This document shows positions 1 to 10,474 of a stretch of 64,000 nt of DNA, one piece after another (the first letter of the stretch is position 1; the number at the start of each line of letters is the position of its first letter). Origin of the DNA: Episyrphus balteatus. Its lineage: Eukaryota > Arthropoda > Insecta > Diptera > Syrphidae. Location of the stretch: positions 155,407,718 through 155,471,717 of the forward strand of contig NC_079134.1 of assembly GCF_945859705.1 (NCBI RefSeq), given 5' to 3'. The position numbers were made by a program, and so were the translations under genes. The notes beneath the pieces were generated by a model that worked only from the letters and a program-made list of their open reading frames with translations, did not search any database and had not been told where the DNA came from.

Positions 1-930
1 CAGTACACACAATCTCATTTCCTTAATATTCAAATGGGTTAAAAAAAACTGTTATACGTTTAAAAAATTCATTATCCAGTAAACTTATAACAGAATTCAC
101 TACCAAGGACTCAAGGACACTGATATACGTAATACGTTTGATTTTAATTCGTACGCATTTGAAGTAGTATAACAGTTCTATCAGACTATTTCTATCTGTT
201 CATCTATTTAGAGCAAGTTGCCACTGTCCATATGATGAATTGTTTGTATAACAGTATACTAAATATTAATGCTTTTTCCATTCATGTAGATTCAGAAGGT
301 CCTTAAAAGAGTATCCCAGTTTATTCAACTGTCACATTAGCATATCAAATATAAATTCATTAGAATGAGTTTCACCGGTGTATCAGGAAATTGTTTTTGA
401 CAGGTGGAAATTTTGCTGTCATGTTGAAAGTTGCGTTGGTTTTAGAAACCGTTTAATCGAATTAACATTAAGTTGACTCCACACTTAGTCACTATTTTTC
501 CTTGTAACAGAAATTAATGTTTAACCTGGGCTCCTGCTGTATTAAATACTTGAAGAATATTTCTATATTTTGTTTTAATTTCTTTAAGAAAAATAACATT
601 ATTTTAAAAAGGCATTTATGTACAACACCAACCAAAAAGGTCCATGAAAAAAATCTTGAAGAACCCTTTTTCTCTCTCGCAACATTTTATACGAGTATTA
701 TAGGAGTCCTCTTGACAATAAATTGCTCACATAAGTACAAATGTGTATAAAATGTTTGACGTTGAAATAGCTTGCATATGCTCTAAAAATCACATAATCA
801 TAATGAAAAGTTTCAACAAAAAAAGAAAAAAAAAAAAGAATGCTTAAGAAAAAAAAAAGACCTCTTAACAACATGTTGACAACCTCTAAAAATGGCAGTG
901 AACCGAACCAGTCTTTGCAATTTATCATCC
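1..930. other. AT-rich non-coding stretch
   Basis: No gene is seen. The short open frames here have no recognisable domain and are rich in Phe, Leu and Ser, as expected from AT-rich random sequence. A phrase resembling AAAAAACTGTTATAC occurs near 46-62 and again near 2334-2350, hinting at an old dispersed repeat, but the match is too short to define one. Confidence 0.6.
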
Positions 931-1340
931 AACCACCTACACTCGTATCCGTGTCCTGTGTTTCTCTTTCTTGTGGTTGGCGGCAGCTATAGCAGTTACA
1001 GCGACAGCGGCGGCGCTATACCATACGTGCGCCAGCTCCTTTTAAGGACAACAACTTTCCTTCGTCGCGTCGTCATCGGATTGTTGTTGTCATTGTGGAA
1101 CAAGATTTAAGTAAAAGATTACGAATATTTGTGTACAATTTTTTCATCAACTTTCAATAAATTTGCAAGAAGTTAGCAATAAAAGGTATGATTACAATAT
1201 TATTCATTAACGACGACGACAATTTCGGGGGAGAAGAGAACTGATGCGACCACAGAGGGCGGTAGCGTCGATTATTATGTCCGGCACGCATGGTGGAGCG
1301 TAACGTGCCCATGTTTTCGTAGAACAATATGTATTTTTAG
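931..1340. other. Less AT-rich island, possible regulatory sequence
   Basis: This stretch is visibly less AT-rich than its surroundings and holds CpG-containing clusters (around 995-1080 and 1205-1300). Open frames overlap it but none resembles a protein family. In long fly introns such islands are often conserved enhancers. That is inference; nothing here proves a function. Confidence 0.3.
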
Positions 1341-4300
1341 TTTTCATGTTACGCATGCTCATTGCGCGTAATAAACGGTGAGTCTAAAGTCATTAAAAAT
1401 CATGCTATGTTACGGCTATACCGCACCTTGTGGGTGGATTGGATATATGTACAACAAAATGCAAAAAAAAGAAAAACAACATGGAGGACAATATTTTGTC
1501 TACTACCACGGACCACCAAACCATAACGACAATGTCTACAACATTACTCTTGTTCTTGTACCTTGAGGGCAAAGACGTGTAGTAATGAAAAAAACACAAA
1601 ATATGACAGTCAGTTGTCAGAGAAAAAAAAAAATAACCACTTGGCTATGCCAAAATGCATTCATAAACCTTGACATTCTTCAAAAGAGTTTTTTTTACTT
1701 TTTTCACATTTTAAGGGTGCATTTCATATTCATGTCGAAGTCAGTTACCCTAACACGCAATGGATGATGTGATGGGTTCTCATTGTTGTGCAATAATTAG
1801 TCGTGTGGCGCGAGTCAGTGGGGTGTCATATTTCAATATTATTCAAAAACAACTGTCAACATGTGTTTGACATAAAAAATGAAATTAAAAGAAGGAAAAT
1901 GGAAAGTCTTGGTTATGAATTTTATTTCGAAAAGCAAATGTTTGTATAGAATCAGATTTCAAGTATAGTGGATTAAGGGTTGAAAGTGGTTTTTTTGTAT
2001 GCATACAAAAATGTAATAATTTATCAGGCTTATGTCAGATGAGCCTTTTTTAAGTAAATAGTGTGGTTGACTTTTAAGAATTTTACTGTCGATTTAAACA
2101 CGCAGATAGTTTTTTTTTTTAAAATTAAAATGAGTATTAAAATTACAATTAAAAGGGGGAAAGGTTTCACTGTGACAGATGCTATATATTGAAGATGCAT
2201 CCAGAGAAATGTTAAAGGGTTGTCAGGATTCTTAAAGAAAGTAAGTTTACCCTTGTGGATAGTGGATTCCCATCAAGGAATACAGTATTCTTTACTTTAA
2301 GTTTATATGATTTGTATTTTTCAATGAAAGTGAAAAAAACTGTTATACATTTTAGAGAATTTTAACTTGTGTCAAATCAAAGTCGTGATCTTTTTCTACT
2401 ACTCTAACGAGCCGTCATGTTAGTTGAGAATACTGTGGAGTAGAAGTAGCCCCAATCGGTGTCGGTCACTGATCTCGATTAAACACTGGATAGTGGACTC
2501 CCTACAAAGTATAACAGTTTTGCTATAGTCCAATTATAGCTGACACAAGATGTATCTGGCAAAAATATGTTTTTAATTTTCTCGGCTCAAAAGTTTTGTT
2601 TGGGTGCTTAAATAGGTAGGAGAAAAAATGTCAGCTTAACTGTAGCTCGATTTCTGTTCTAGACTTGAGCAGGAAATTCAATTCATTTTGCGCACAAAAG
2701 AGTGATTAAAAATTGGAAGTTACTAGGCCTTGATTCTTCATGGGCTCCTGGCACCAATGTTTTATTAATTTATCAAAAGTCTCTATATTTCGTAAGTCCT
2801 CTTTGTCCTTATTGGGCTTTCCAGTGGTTTTCCAAGTTTCGTTTCCTGACGTTAACAACATTTGAATCATCCAAATTCGAGATTATATTATTGGTAAGTT
2901 CATACTCGTTAGTTAGGTAGTTCTTCTTGCAGAAATTAAGACTTATTGTAAATGAAAACTCCCGACTAAATAAGCTCCCAATCCCGTTAATAATGTTAAA
3001 AAACTGAAAAAGGTTCATAATTTTATTAAACTTTTTGATTAGGAGCCCTTCTCCCGAACACATTTCCCGTAAGATTTCATTCAGCTTTTTCAGCTTTTTC
3101 ATAGCTGCCAGGTCAGTAGGGCTGGTAACCACTTCTTTTTAGGCCTGTTCTTTTAATAGAGTGAAAGATATTAGGATTTCATCTCAAAAATTCTTCCCCA
3201 ACGACTTATCTATTTGGAACCCTTTGGCTGTGCTTTTCTTCGTTTTTCAAAAAGTATACATTCGAAAATAAGAATTATACACCTATGGGTCTCGGTGAAC
3301 TCTTTGATAACCAAATTAGTAGCTGACATAAATAAACGAAGCAACTAACTACTTCATCACCGGTATATCGGTAGTCCGATGGTAAGGTATTCGATTGATT
3401 TTTATATGAAAAGCAAAACCATTTATAAAGTCTGGAAAACATATTTCAAATTCTAAATCCTGAAAGGGTGGTTTCTCCAAAGATATTTATTCACTCTTAA
3501 ATGAGTGAATATTGACCAAGCCTTTTATGGTCAGTTGTACACATACAAAACCCATATATCTCAAAAACAATATTATCTCAAAAACTGCCAATTGGCACCC
3601 ATGGATGACACCCGAAATCAATATTTTATCTATCAAATTGCACCGCATAGTAACAGAGCGCATTCGCTCTCAAACCAGCTTTCACACAATTTCATATAAA
3701 TTTTCGCATTTCGAATCTAGAACAAAAACTCTCTTGGCTGGCTCCAAACTCCAACAAAAATATGCACCACATATTCCACATCCACATCCTTCCTGTTTTT
3801 ATGCTCATCCTTTGGCCTACATTTTGTAGTATTCTTCCCATTTCTGATAGTATGCGTGTACACCTCCTGTGTTTCCATCAGGAGATCTTTTGTTTTTCCC
3901 ATCTTACATCCCCCAAAACTACCCTTAAGTATGTAAGTGTGCTACTTTCTTTACCCAATTTTCCTTCAATTTTCCAACAAATCCTTTTATCTTTGTAATT
4001 TACCTTCTCTCACGTATTTGTTGAACTGATTCTGATTCCAAAAAAAGGTTACTTATCTTTTATTTACAAAAACAAAAAGATACCATTAAAAATCCAAACT
4101 ATCTGGATTATTTAACACCAAAATAGGATAACCATCTATAAATAACCATCACTTTCATGATTAAAGAACTAAAAAGAACAAAATCCTCTTTTTTTATCAG
4201 TTTTTAACCCTCATCTATCAACGCTGCTTCCCCTTTTTATTTCTGCACTATTAACTCTCTAAAGTTCAATAAACTCAAAAACGCAGGACAACAACAACAA

Positions 4301-4410
4301 CAACAAAAAATTAGGTGCGTCGAACTATATACAATTTCGTAATCTCAAAACATAATCGATAAGATTATGGCTTAAAGGGTTCTTAAGTATAGCAAAAAAA
4401 AAAACTAAAA
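1341..4410. other. AT-rich non-coding stretch
   Basis: No gene is recognised. Two similar phrases, GATAGTGGATTCCC near 2258 and GATAGTGGACTCCC near 2490, suggest a degenerate repeat with a spacing of about 230 bases. A short run of (CAA) triplets lies at 4288-4306. Small frames on both strands show no domain, signal peptide or known motif. Confidence 0.6.
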
Positions 4411-5080
4411 AAAAAAAAGTCAGACCGTCCTTGTGGAAATCTCTCCAAATCGTCTCAGGAAGATGGGAAAGAAGACATCCTGATTTCTGCAAAGTTATAT
4501 GCATTCGAATGCACAAAATATCCATTTCTAACATTGAATTGGCAAATTGCCGGCCGGCCGATACTAAAAGTCTGTATATACAGAAACAGAGCGCATGCAA
4601 TGTTTTTCATTGAGAAGACTGGAAGCAGGAAAGCCAAGCAAACTACCCTTAATCCGCTCTGGTTGATGGTGCAATTCCTCTCATTCTCTCTCTCCGAAGC
4701 GACTTTCTGTCTGTTTTTCTATGCAACTTCATCAGCCATCGGCAACAACTGGTACTGGCTGCGTTGTCACTGTCATTATATTCTGTTCCCTGTGTGTTTT
4801 CCACGCTTGCCTGACTCGAAGTCAAAAACGTCACGCGGAAAAAAGACCTAAACTCTGGTTTTTTATATATTTTCCGAAGGAGTCTTTTGGTCTTCTGAAA
4901 AAAAAAAAAAAAACCAAGCCAAAAAGTAGATACGACCAAACGATAACGATACCTCATGCAGTGCGATTGTGGAAATTCCAAACTAGTCAACTCAGATTGT
5001 GCGGGCGTGTTGGATGTTAGTATAGTCTTGTTTGGTTGCGTTGCCGTACGGGTGTGTTCATTGTTCACTCCAATCTCAAA
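4411..5080. other. Mixed-composition island with a 14-bp perfect palindrome
   Basis: The stretch is less AT-rich than its neighbours. It contains a perfect 14-bp palindrome, TGCATTCGAATGCA (4500-4513), and a GGCCGGCC octamer near 4551-4558. Overlapping open frames on both strands (up to 139 codons on the minus strand) carry no recognised domain and contain low-complexity Lys and Phe runs, so I do not call a gene. A regulatory role is possible but unproven. Confidence 0.3.
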
Positions 5081-6310
5081 AATACAAAAATATAATTTTT
5101 GTTGTTTATCTCTATTTCCAACAACCTACGTTTTTTTTTCTTGTTGATGAATTTGTATCTTTTTTGGATTTAAATTGAATAGAAACAAGTGTGTTCTTGA
5201 GAGAATTTAAATCTAATTGAATCTTTTGTTTCAAAAAGTACCTATAGTATCTTGTAGATACATGAGAGTATCTATCGAGTTTCTGAGTCATTAGATTTGT
5301 AAAGAATTTTATACAACAAAAAAGCGTTATATTCACCTGTGGAATATTATTATTGTTACTGTGTAGTGAGTGGTAGACGAGTATTTTTTTTATCGTTACG
5401 TGATTTGTATACAATAATTTTTGTTGTTGTTGTTGTTGTGCATTTAATAAACAAAAGAAAAATTTTTGTTTGTTAGTCATATTCGGTCGGTCGGCTACAT
5501 GGAGACGAACCCTTGTTTTGGTTTTATTTTTGGATTAATTTGATTGACTTGACAGGATGGATATATGTATTTTTTTTTTTTTTTTGGATTAAAGAAGAAG
5601 ATGTTATCACTTAACATTTAACACGCAAACACAATAAGCCAGTGGTAAGAGATGATTTAATGATATTCTTAAGGAATTATAATTGTTTTTTCGTTCTTTT
5701 TTGATAAATTTTGGTAAAAGGTTATAGAAAATCTTTTTGGGAATAAAGTTCAAGATTATACAATAAAAATAATTAGCTAGCTAGGTACAAGGATCAGAAT
5801 AGATTTTGAAATAATGATGATTAATCCTTATCTTATTAAATCTTATAAGCTTAGTAGAGGTTAGGTTTATCTTAATCTGAATCGACTGGGAAAATAAAAA
5901 AAATGAATATTGAATATCACTTTTACCGGTGAACTTTTTTTGTTGCAAAAGTAATAGTTCTTAAACGAATGAAGAAATCACAATTTTTTGTATCTTGATG
6001 GAAATTTCCAAAAAAACTAAAAATTCAAACTGAATACTAAAAATGGGTGTTTTTAAAAATGAATTTTGGTAAATGTGATCAATATAATTTGTTTATCTTA
6101 CTTAAAAAAAAAATTAAGTGTAATTTATGTGACACAGTAGGAAGAAAAGATATCAAACCAATTTGGGAAAAAACAAAATGGAAAAAAAAAGTATTTTTGT
6201 TTGATATTTGAACGGGTTTTGTGTTTATTTTTGCGATTCTTAAATACTGGATTTTATTAGATCAAACCTTCACAAACACGTTCCATCCGGACATAAGTTA
6301 TATCTAATGA
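5081..6310. other. AT-rich non-coding stretch with a (TTG)n microsatellite
   Basis: No gene is seen. A (TTG) run of about six units sits at 5420-5438. The remainder is AT-rich with long A and T runs. Confidence 0.6.
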
Positions 6311-8007
6311 AATGCACGCCTGGGTCGCTCGAAAGCTCTAGCCGTAAAAATAGTTCTAATCTGAGGTTATACAAAATTAAGTTATAATCGATTTTTTAAA
6401 GAATAAATTAATAATTACAAAGTACAATTTTTCTAATATTTTCAAAATAAAAAATGTTGTTTACAAAAAAACGAAATTTCAAAACAATTCATGAACCATT
6501 TAAAAATAAAATGCACGACTGGGTCGCACGAACTTGCTCTTAGAGTTGAAGTTGCTTAAATTTTTAAGACTTTTTATATAGAAACTTGGGAAATGTAGGT
6601 ACATAAAAACAAAAAACAAAAAAAAAAATTAAATTCATTTTTTCAAAAAAATAAAACAATATCTGAAATCAAATCGCCCCACAAAACAAGTATGCAGTTT
6701 TATTTGATATATTAAGGTGTATTTTTAGAAAAAAAAATTTCAAAATCGTTAGAGCCGTTTTTTAAAAAACTAATTTTTTATAAATCATTTTTTGAAAAAA
6801 AAGTTTAAAAATAAAATTGGTATGCCATTTTATAGAAATAACTAATCAACATCTAAAAACAAAATTTCAAAAAAATTCAATGTCCCGTTTTCGAAAATTT
6901 GATTTTTCAAAAAAAAATTTTCAAAATTTTTTTAAAAATCCAAAAATTAGTTTTTTCAAAATTTTATTTTTGGCTTATATTCAAATTGTATAAATGCTTT
7001 TGGATAAAAAATTTCGTTGAAATACAATAAGTAGTTTTGCAGAAAATCCGATTTTAAAAAAGCGGTCCTATGGCAGGTACCGTTAATAACGATTTTCAAA
7101 AAAAAATTTTTTCTTCAAAAGATAGACCTTGTTTCAAAACTAACATTTGATTTTTTTTAGCAAAATCGTTGGAGCCGTTTTCGTGAAATTAAACTTTTTC
7201 CGAAATTTTTGTATGACAGGTACCGTTATTTTTGGTCCAAAAAAATTAATTCCAAAAACCCCTCTGGAGAGTCTCCAAAAACTGCTACATACCAAGTTTG
7301 GAGTCAATCGGTCCATCCGTTTAGGCTCTATCCTTATACAGACAGACAGACAGACTGACAGACTGACAGACTGACAGACTGACAGACTGACAGACTGACA
7401 GACTGACAGACTGACAGACTGACAGACTGACAGACTGACAGACTGACAGACTGACAGACTGACAGACTGACAGACTGACAGACTGACAGACTGACAGACT
7501 GACAGACTGACAGACTGACAGACTGACAGACTGACAGACTGACAGACTGACAGACTGACAGACTGACAGACTGACAGACTGACAGACTGACAGACTGACA
7601 GACTGACAGACTGACAGACTGACAGACTGACAGACTGACAGACTGACAGACTGACAGACTGACAGACTGACAGACTGACAGACTGACAGACTGACAGACT
7701 GACAGACTGACAGACTGACAGACTGACAGACTGACAGACTGACAGACTGACAGACTGACAGACTGACAGACTGACAGACTGACAGACTGACAGACTGACA
7801 GACTGACAGACTGACAGACTGACAGACTGACCGACTGACAGACTGACAGACTGACAGACTGACAGACAGACGGACAGACGGACTTCCGGGACCCACTTTT
7901 TTGGCATTGTCTATCATCGTAATGTCATGGAAAAATGTTATCTCAACTTTTTTTTTTTGTACGAATGCATAACTTGATATATAGTACCTATATCGCAAGT
8001 AAAAAAA
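6311..8007 (-). mobile_element. Helitron-like (GTCY)n interspersed element, copy A
   Basis: Read on the minus strand the element runs from ACTTGCGATATAGG (near 8000), through a conserved block around 7895-7925, into a GTCY-type microsatellite, then a block containing AAACTTGGTATGTAGCAG, then long A/T-rich sequence with repeated GGTACCGTTA-type boxes. It ends in GTGCGACCCAGTCGTGC (6513-6529), which can form a hairpin. A second degenerate tail lies near 6312-6330. The order of a conserved core next to (GTCY)n matches dipteran mini-me/DINE-type elements, which are regarded as non-autonomous Helitrons; that class is inferred. Copy B at 21871-22867 has the same parts in the same order on the other strand. 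No transposase or helicase frame is present. Confidence 0.6.
7331..7876. repeat. Homogeneous 8-bp tandem array (CTGACAGA)n
   Basis: About 540 bp of an 8-bp unit, CTGACAGA, repeated some 65 times almost without change; one variant (CTGACCGA) lies near 7826-7833. The edges degrade to GACA tetranucleotides. It occupies the place of the short (CTGT)n tract in sister copy B, so it is a local expansion of the element's own microsatellite. On the minus strand it translates as an endless Ser-Val-Cys-Gln-Ser-Val-Ser-Leu pattern, which explains the two longest open frames of the window. These are not genes. Confidence 0.97.
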
Positions 8008-8010
8008 TTA

Positions 8011-8993
8011 CACAGTGTTACAAAAATGAGGTTTTAAAATATACGCGGGCGGAGACCTATCACGTTTTGTAGAGCTAGTCACACTGATAACGAAACGGTA
8101 TTTAAAAAGTCCCTAACACCCCCAAAATCTAGAGTTAGGGGCAAAAAAAAAATGACTTTCACCCATTGAAAAAAATCTAGCTTCGTCAAATTTTTACCAA
8201 TTTTCAATTTTTTACAGTTTCTGATAGGAGATAAACATACCTTTTTAACAATGTATAAAACATGTAACTCGGTTAAACCACCTAGAATTTATAAGCTGTC
8301 AAAGTTCAAAAATTCTATTTTTTTAGTCATTTACCCAACTTCGACATCAAATTAAAGTAGGTATATATTTTCACAACAACATGCTGTTTAAAAAATATAT
8401 TCTAAAATAATATTTATTTCCAAATCCAACGAGGTATTTTTTATGAAAATCAGTTTAAAATTGGCTTAGAAAAAAAAAATTTTCGATTTCAATCCAGATA
8501 AAGAAATTTGAACTTTTAGGTATAGAACAAAAATGTTGTTTTGGCACGTAATAGGATAACTTGGGTGCCGGATTTGATAACGCGTTTTTGTAGAGGAGTT
8601 CAGTACAAACATTTTTGTCTTTGAAAGGGGGGTCTATCTCCCCCCGTTTAGGTGGGAGGGGCAGTTTTCTAAAAAAAAATTATCAAAATAAAAAAAAAAT
8701 TATTAAAAAACAACGGCAACACTTACAGTAATAAATGGTACTATTTCCGAAAGGCAAAATTGTATATTTCATTCTAATTTTTAAATCAATGTATTATAGC
8801 CAATAGTTTTTGAAATAATCGATTTCAAAGTTAAAAATAGGCGAACATTTTTTTTTTTAAAACCCTTTTTTGCCAGTAATTCCAGATTTTGGGGGTGTTA
8901 GGGACTTTTTAAATACCGTTTCGTAATCAGTGCGACTAGCTCTACAAAACGTGATAGGTCTCCGCCCGCGTATATTTTGAGTGTTACACCGTG
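8011..8993. mobile_element. 983-bp element with ~120-bp terminal inverted repeats, TTA flanks
   Basis: The left end (8011-8131) reads CACAGTGTTAC, then a GC-rich block with CGCGGGCGGAGACC. The right end (8880-8993) is its near-exact reverse complement, ending in GTTACACCGTG. TTA flanks both sides (8008-8010 and 8994-8996), a likely 3-bp target duplication. It carries no coding frame. The interior includes a GGGGTCTATCTCCCC module near 8638-8653, shared with the foldback elements at 10475-13354 and 29575-30799. A 3-bp TTA duplication fits PIF/Harbinger-type movement, but the terminal bases are not diagnostic. Copy A of the Helitron-like element ends directly at its left edge. Confidence 0.75.
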
Positions 8994-8996
8994 TTA

Positions 8997-10474
8997 TTTT
9001 TCAAAAAAATATAGGTAGGTACATATTTGTTTATTTTTTAAATGTACAAAACAGTGTTTTTTGAAACTAATTTTTCCTTATTCGGCTACACCGGTTATTC
9101 CGGTACACCGGCATCGTTCACAAGAAATTCAGAAATAGAAAGAGGCTACCGTTGATATCGGTTTGAAAAATATATTTTAGGTACATACAAAAATTTGAAT
9201 CAAAATCATTAGAGCCGTTATTGAAAAAAGAAAAAAATACTTTTCTCTTTTTGTTACATGACAATTAGTATTGGTTCTCAATCCTAATAAATACCAAACA
9301 AATTTTGTTCGAAATTGTTCCTGTTCTTTTTTTTCGTTTTTGTTTTAAATAAAAATGATCATAATTTCATAATCTTTAACAAGATGCAAAAGGTTTTTTA
9401 ATGCATTTTTATTGTTAAAAAATTTGAATTTATGGTAAGAAAAGAAAAAATTAAAAATTTTTTTTTTAATTTTCACCCAGCAGGAATATTTTTTTTTATT
9501 ATTATTGAAATGAAATTGTAAGTGAGTTAGAGGTTTTAAAGAAGTACCTTTTGTGATAATGTGGGGTAATGATGGGTGGATTTCCATACTATCAAGAAAT
9601 TGGTTAGGAAACATTCCAATATCTTAATCAGTATTTTTATCATCTCTATCTCCATATCTTAACTTTAGGAAGAAAATTTTGGGGTAAATAAAAAAATTAA
9701 TTTGAAAATTTGATGCTCGAATATTTTACCTCAGATCACACTTTTTTACCGAATATGTAAAAAGCTTATCACATTGTAAAAAGCCTGTAAAAAGAGTTTA
9801 CTACCTCTGAAATTTCCATTGTGAACATTCAGGCTTCGAAATTTTCTAAGAAGCTTAAAGTCTTAAACAATTTCAGAAATTAGCTCCTTTCCACGTTAAT
9901 TCCATTTTCCATACCTAGTTTTCAAGAAATCAAAAGTTTTCATCTCTATGAATTCATATAGTACGTTGTAAACAACTGCGTATTCAAAATGATTTGCGTT
10001 TTAAAAGGAACTTTACACAATTTTAAGCTTCAATGATGTAATCTATTTTCAATTAAATTTGCATATTATATCGGTGCTTGAAAATTACACACAATTTTTA
10101 TAGTTACTTTCAATTCTCCGTTGTTGTTCGGTATTTAAAATGAAAGTATATTATATCGCGTGCAAAATGAAAGTATTGCATGATGACTGCTACTCTGACG
10201 TTGAGTCGATAGTGTTCTAGTATTAAGTTCTATAAAATGTAACTAGGTCATTGCCAAGAACTAATTAAAATGCATTCTGTTGTTTTACTCGCATAAGGTA
10301 TATCAGGAAATGCATACAATAAATAACTCAATAACAGCTTATTAAATATTTTTAGTACTTCTAAGCAGGTAGTTAATATGCATATGAATAACAATATTTA
10401 TAAATATGACAAATTCTTTTTTTCTTTCATATTTTCATGTGACATGCAACACGCGAATATAATAGGTAATTGTT
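8997..10474. other. AT-rich non-coding stretch with a repeat fragment
   Basis: No gene is seen. Bases about 9165-9235 (around ATCATTAGAGCCGTT) resemble the A/T-rich interior of the Helitron-like copies and may be a fragment of one. The rest is featureless AT-rich sequence. Confidence 0.5.

Noticed and set aside
4649..5068. 139-codon minus-strand frame.
   Set aside because: Low-complexity Phe run from an A tract, no domain, and competing frames of similar length on the other strand.
7140..7998. Two long minus-strand open frames (255 and 225 codons).
   Set aside because: They are translations of the 8-bp tandem array, which keeps every frame free of stops. They are not proteins.
8630..8672. 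GGGGTCTATCTCCCC module as a separate small transposon.
   Set aside because: No terminal repeats or target duplications surround it; it is an internal part of the foldback family.
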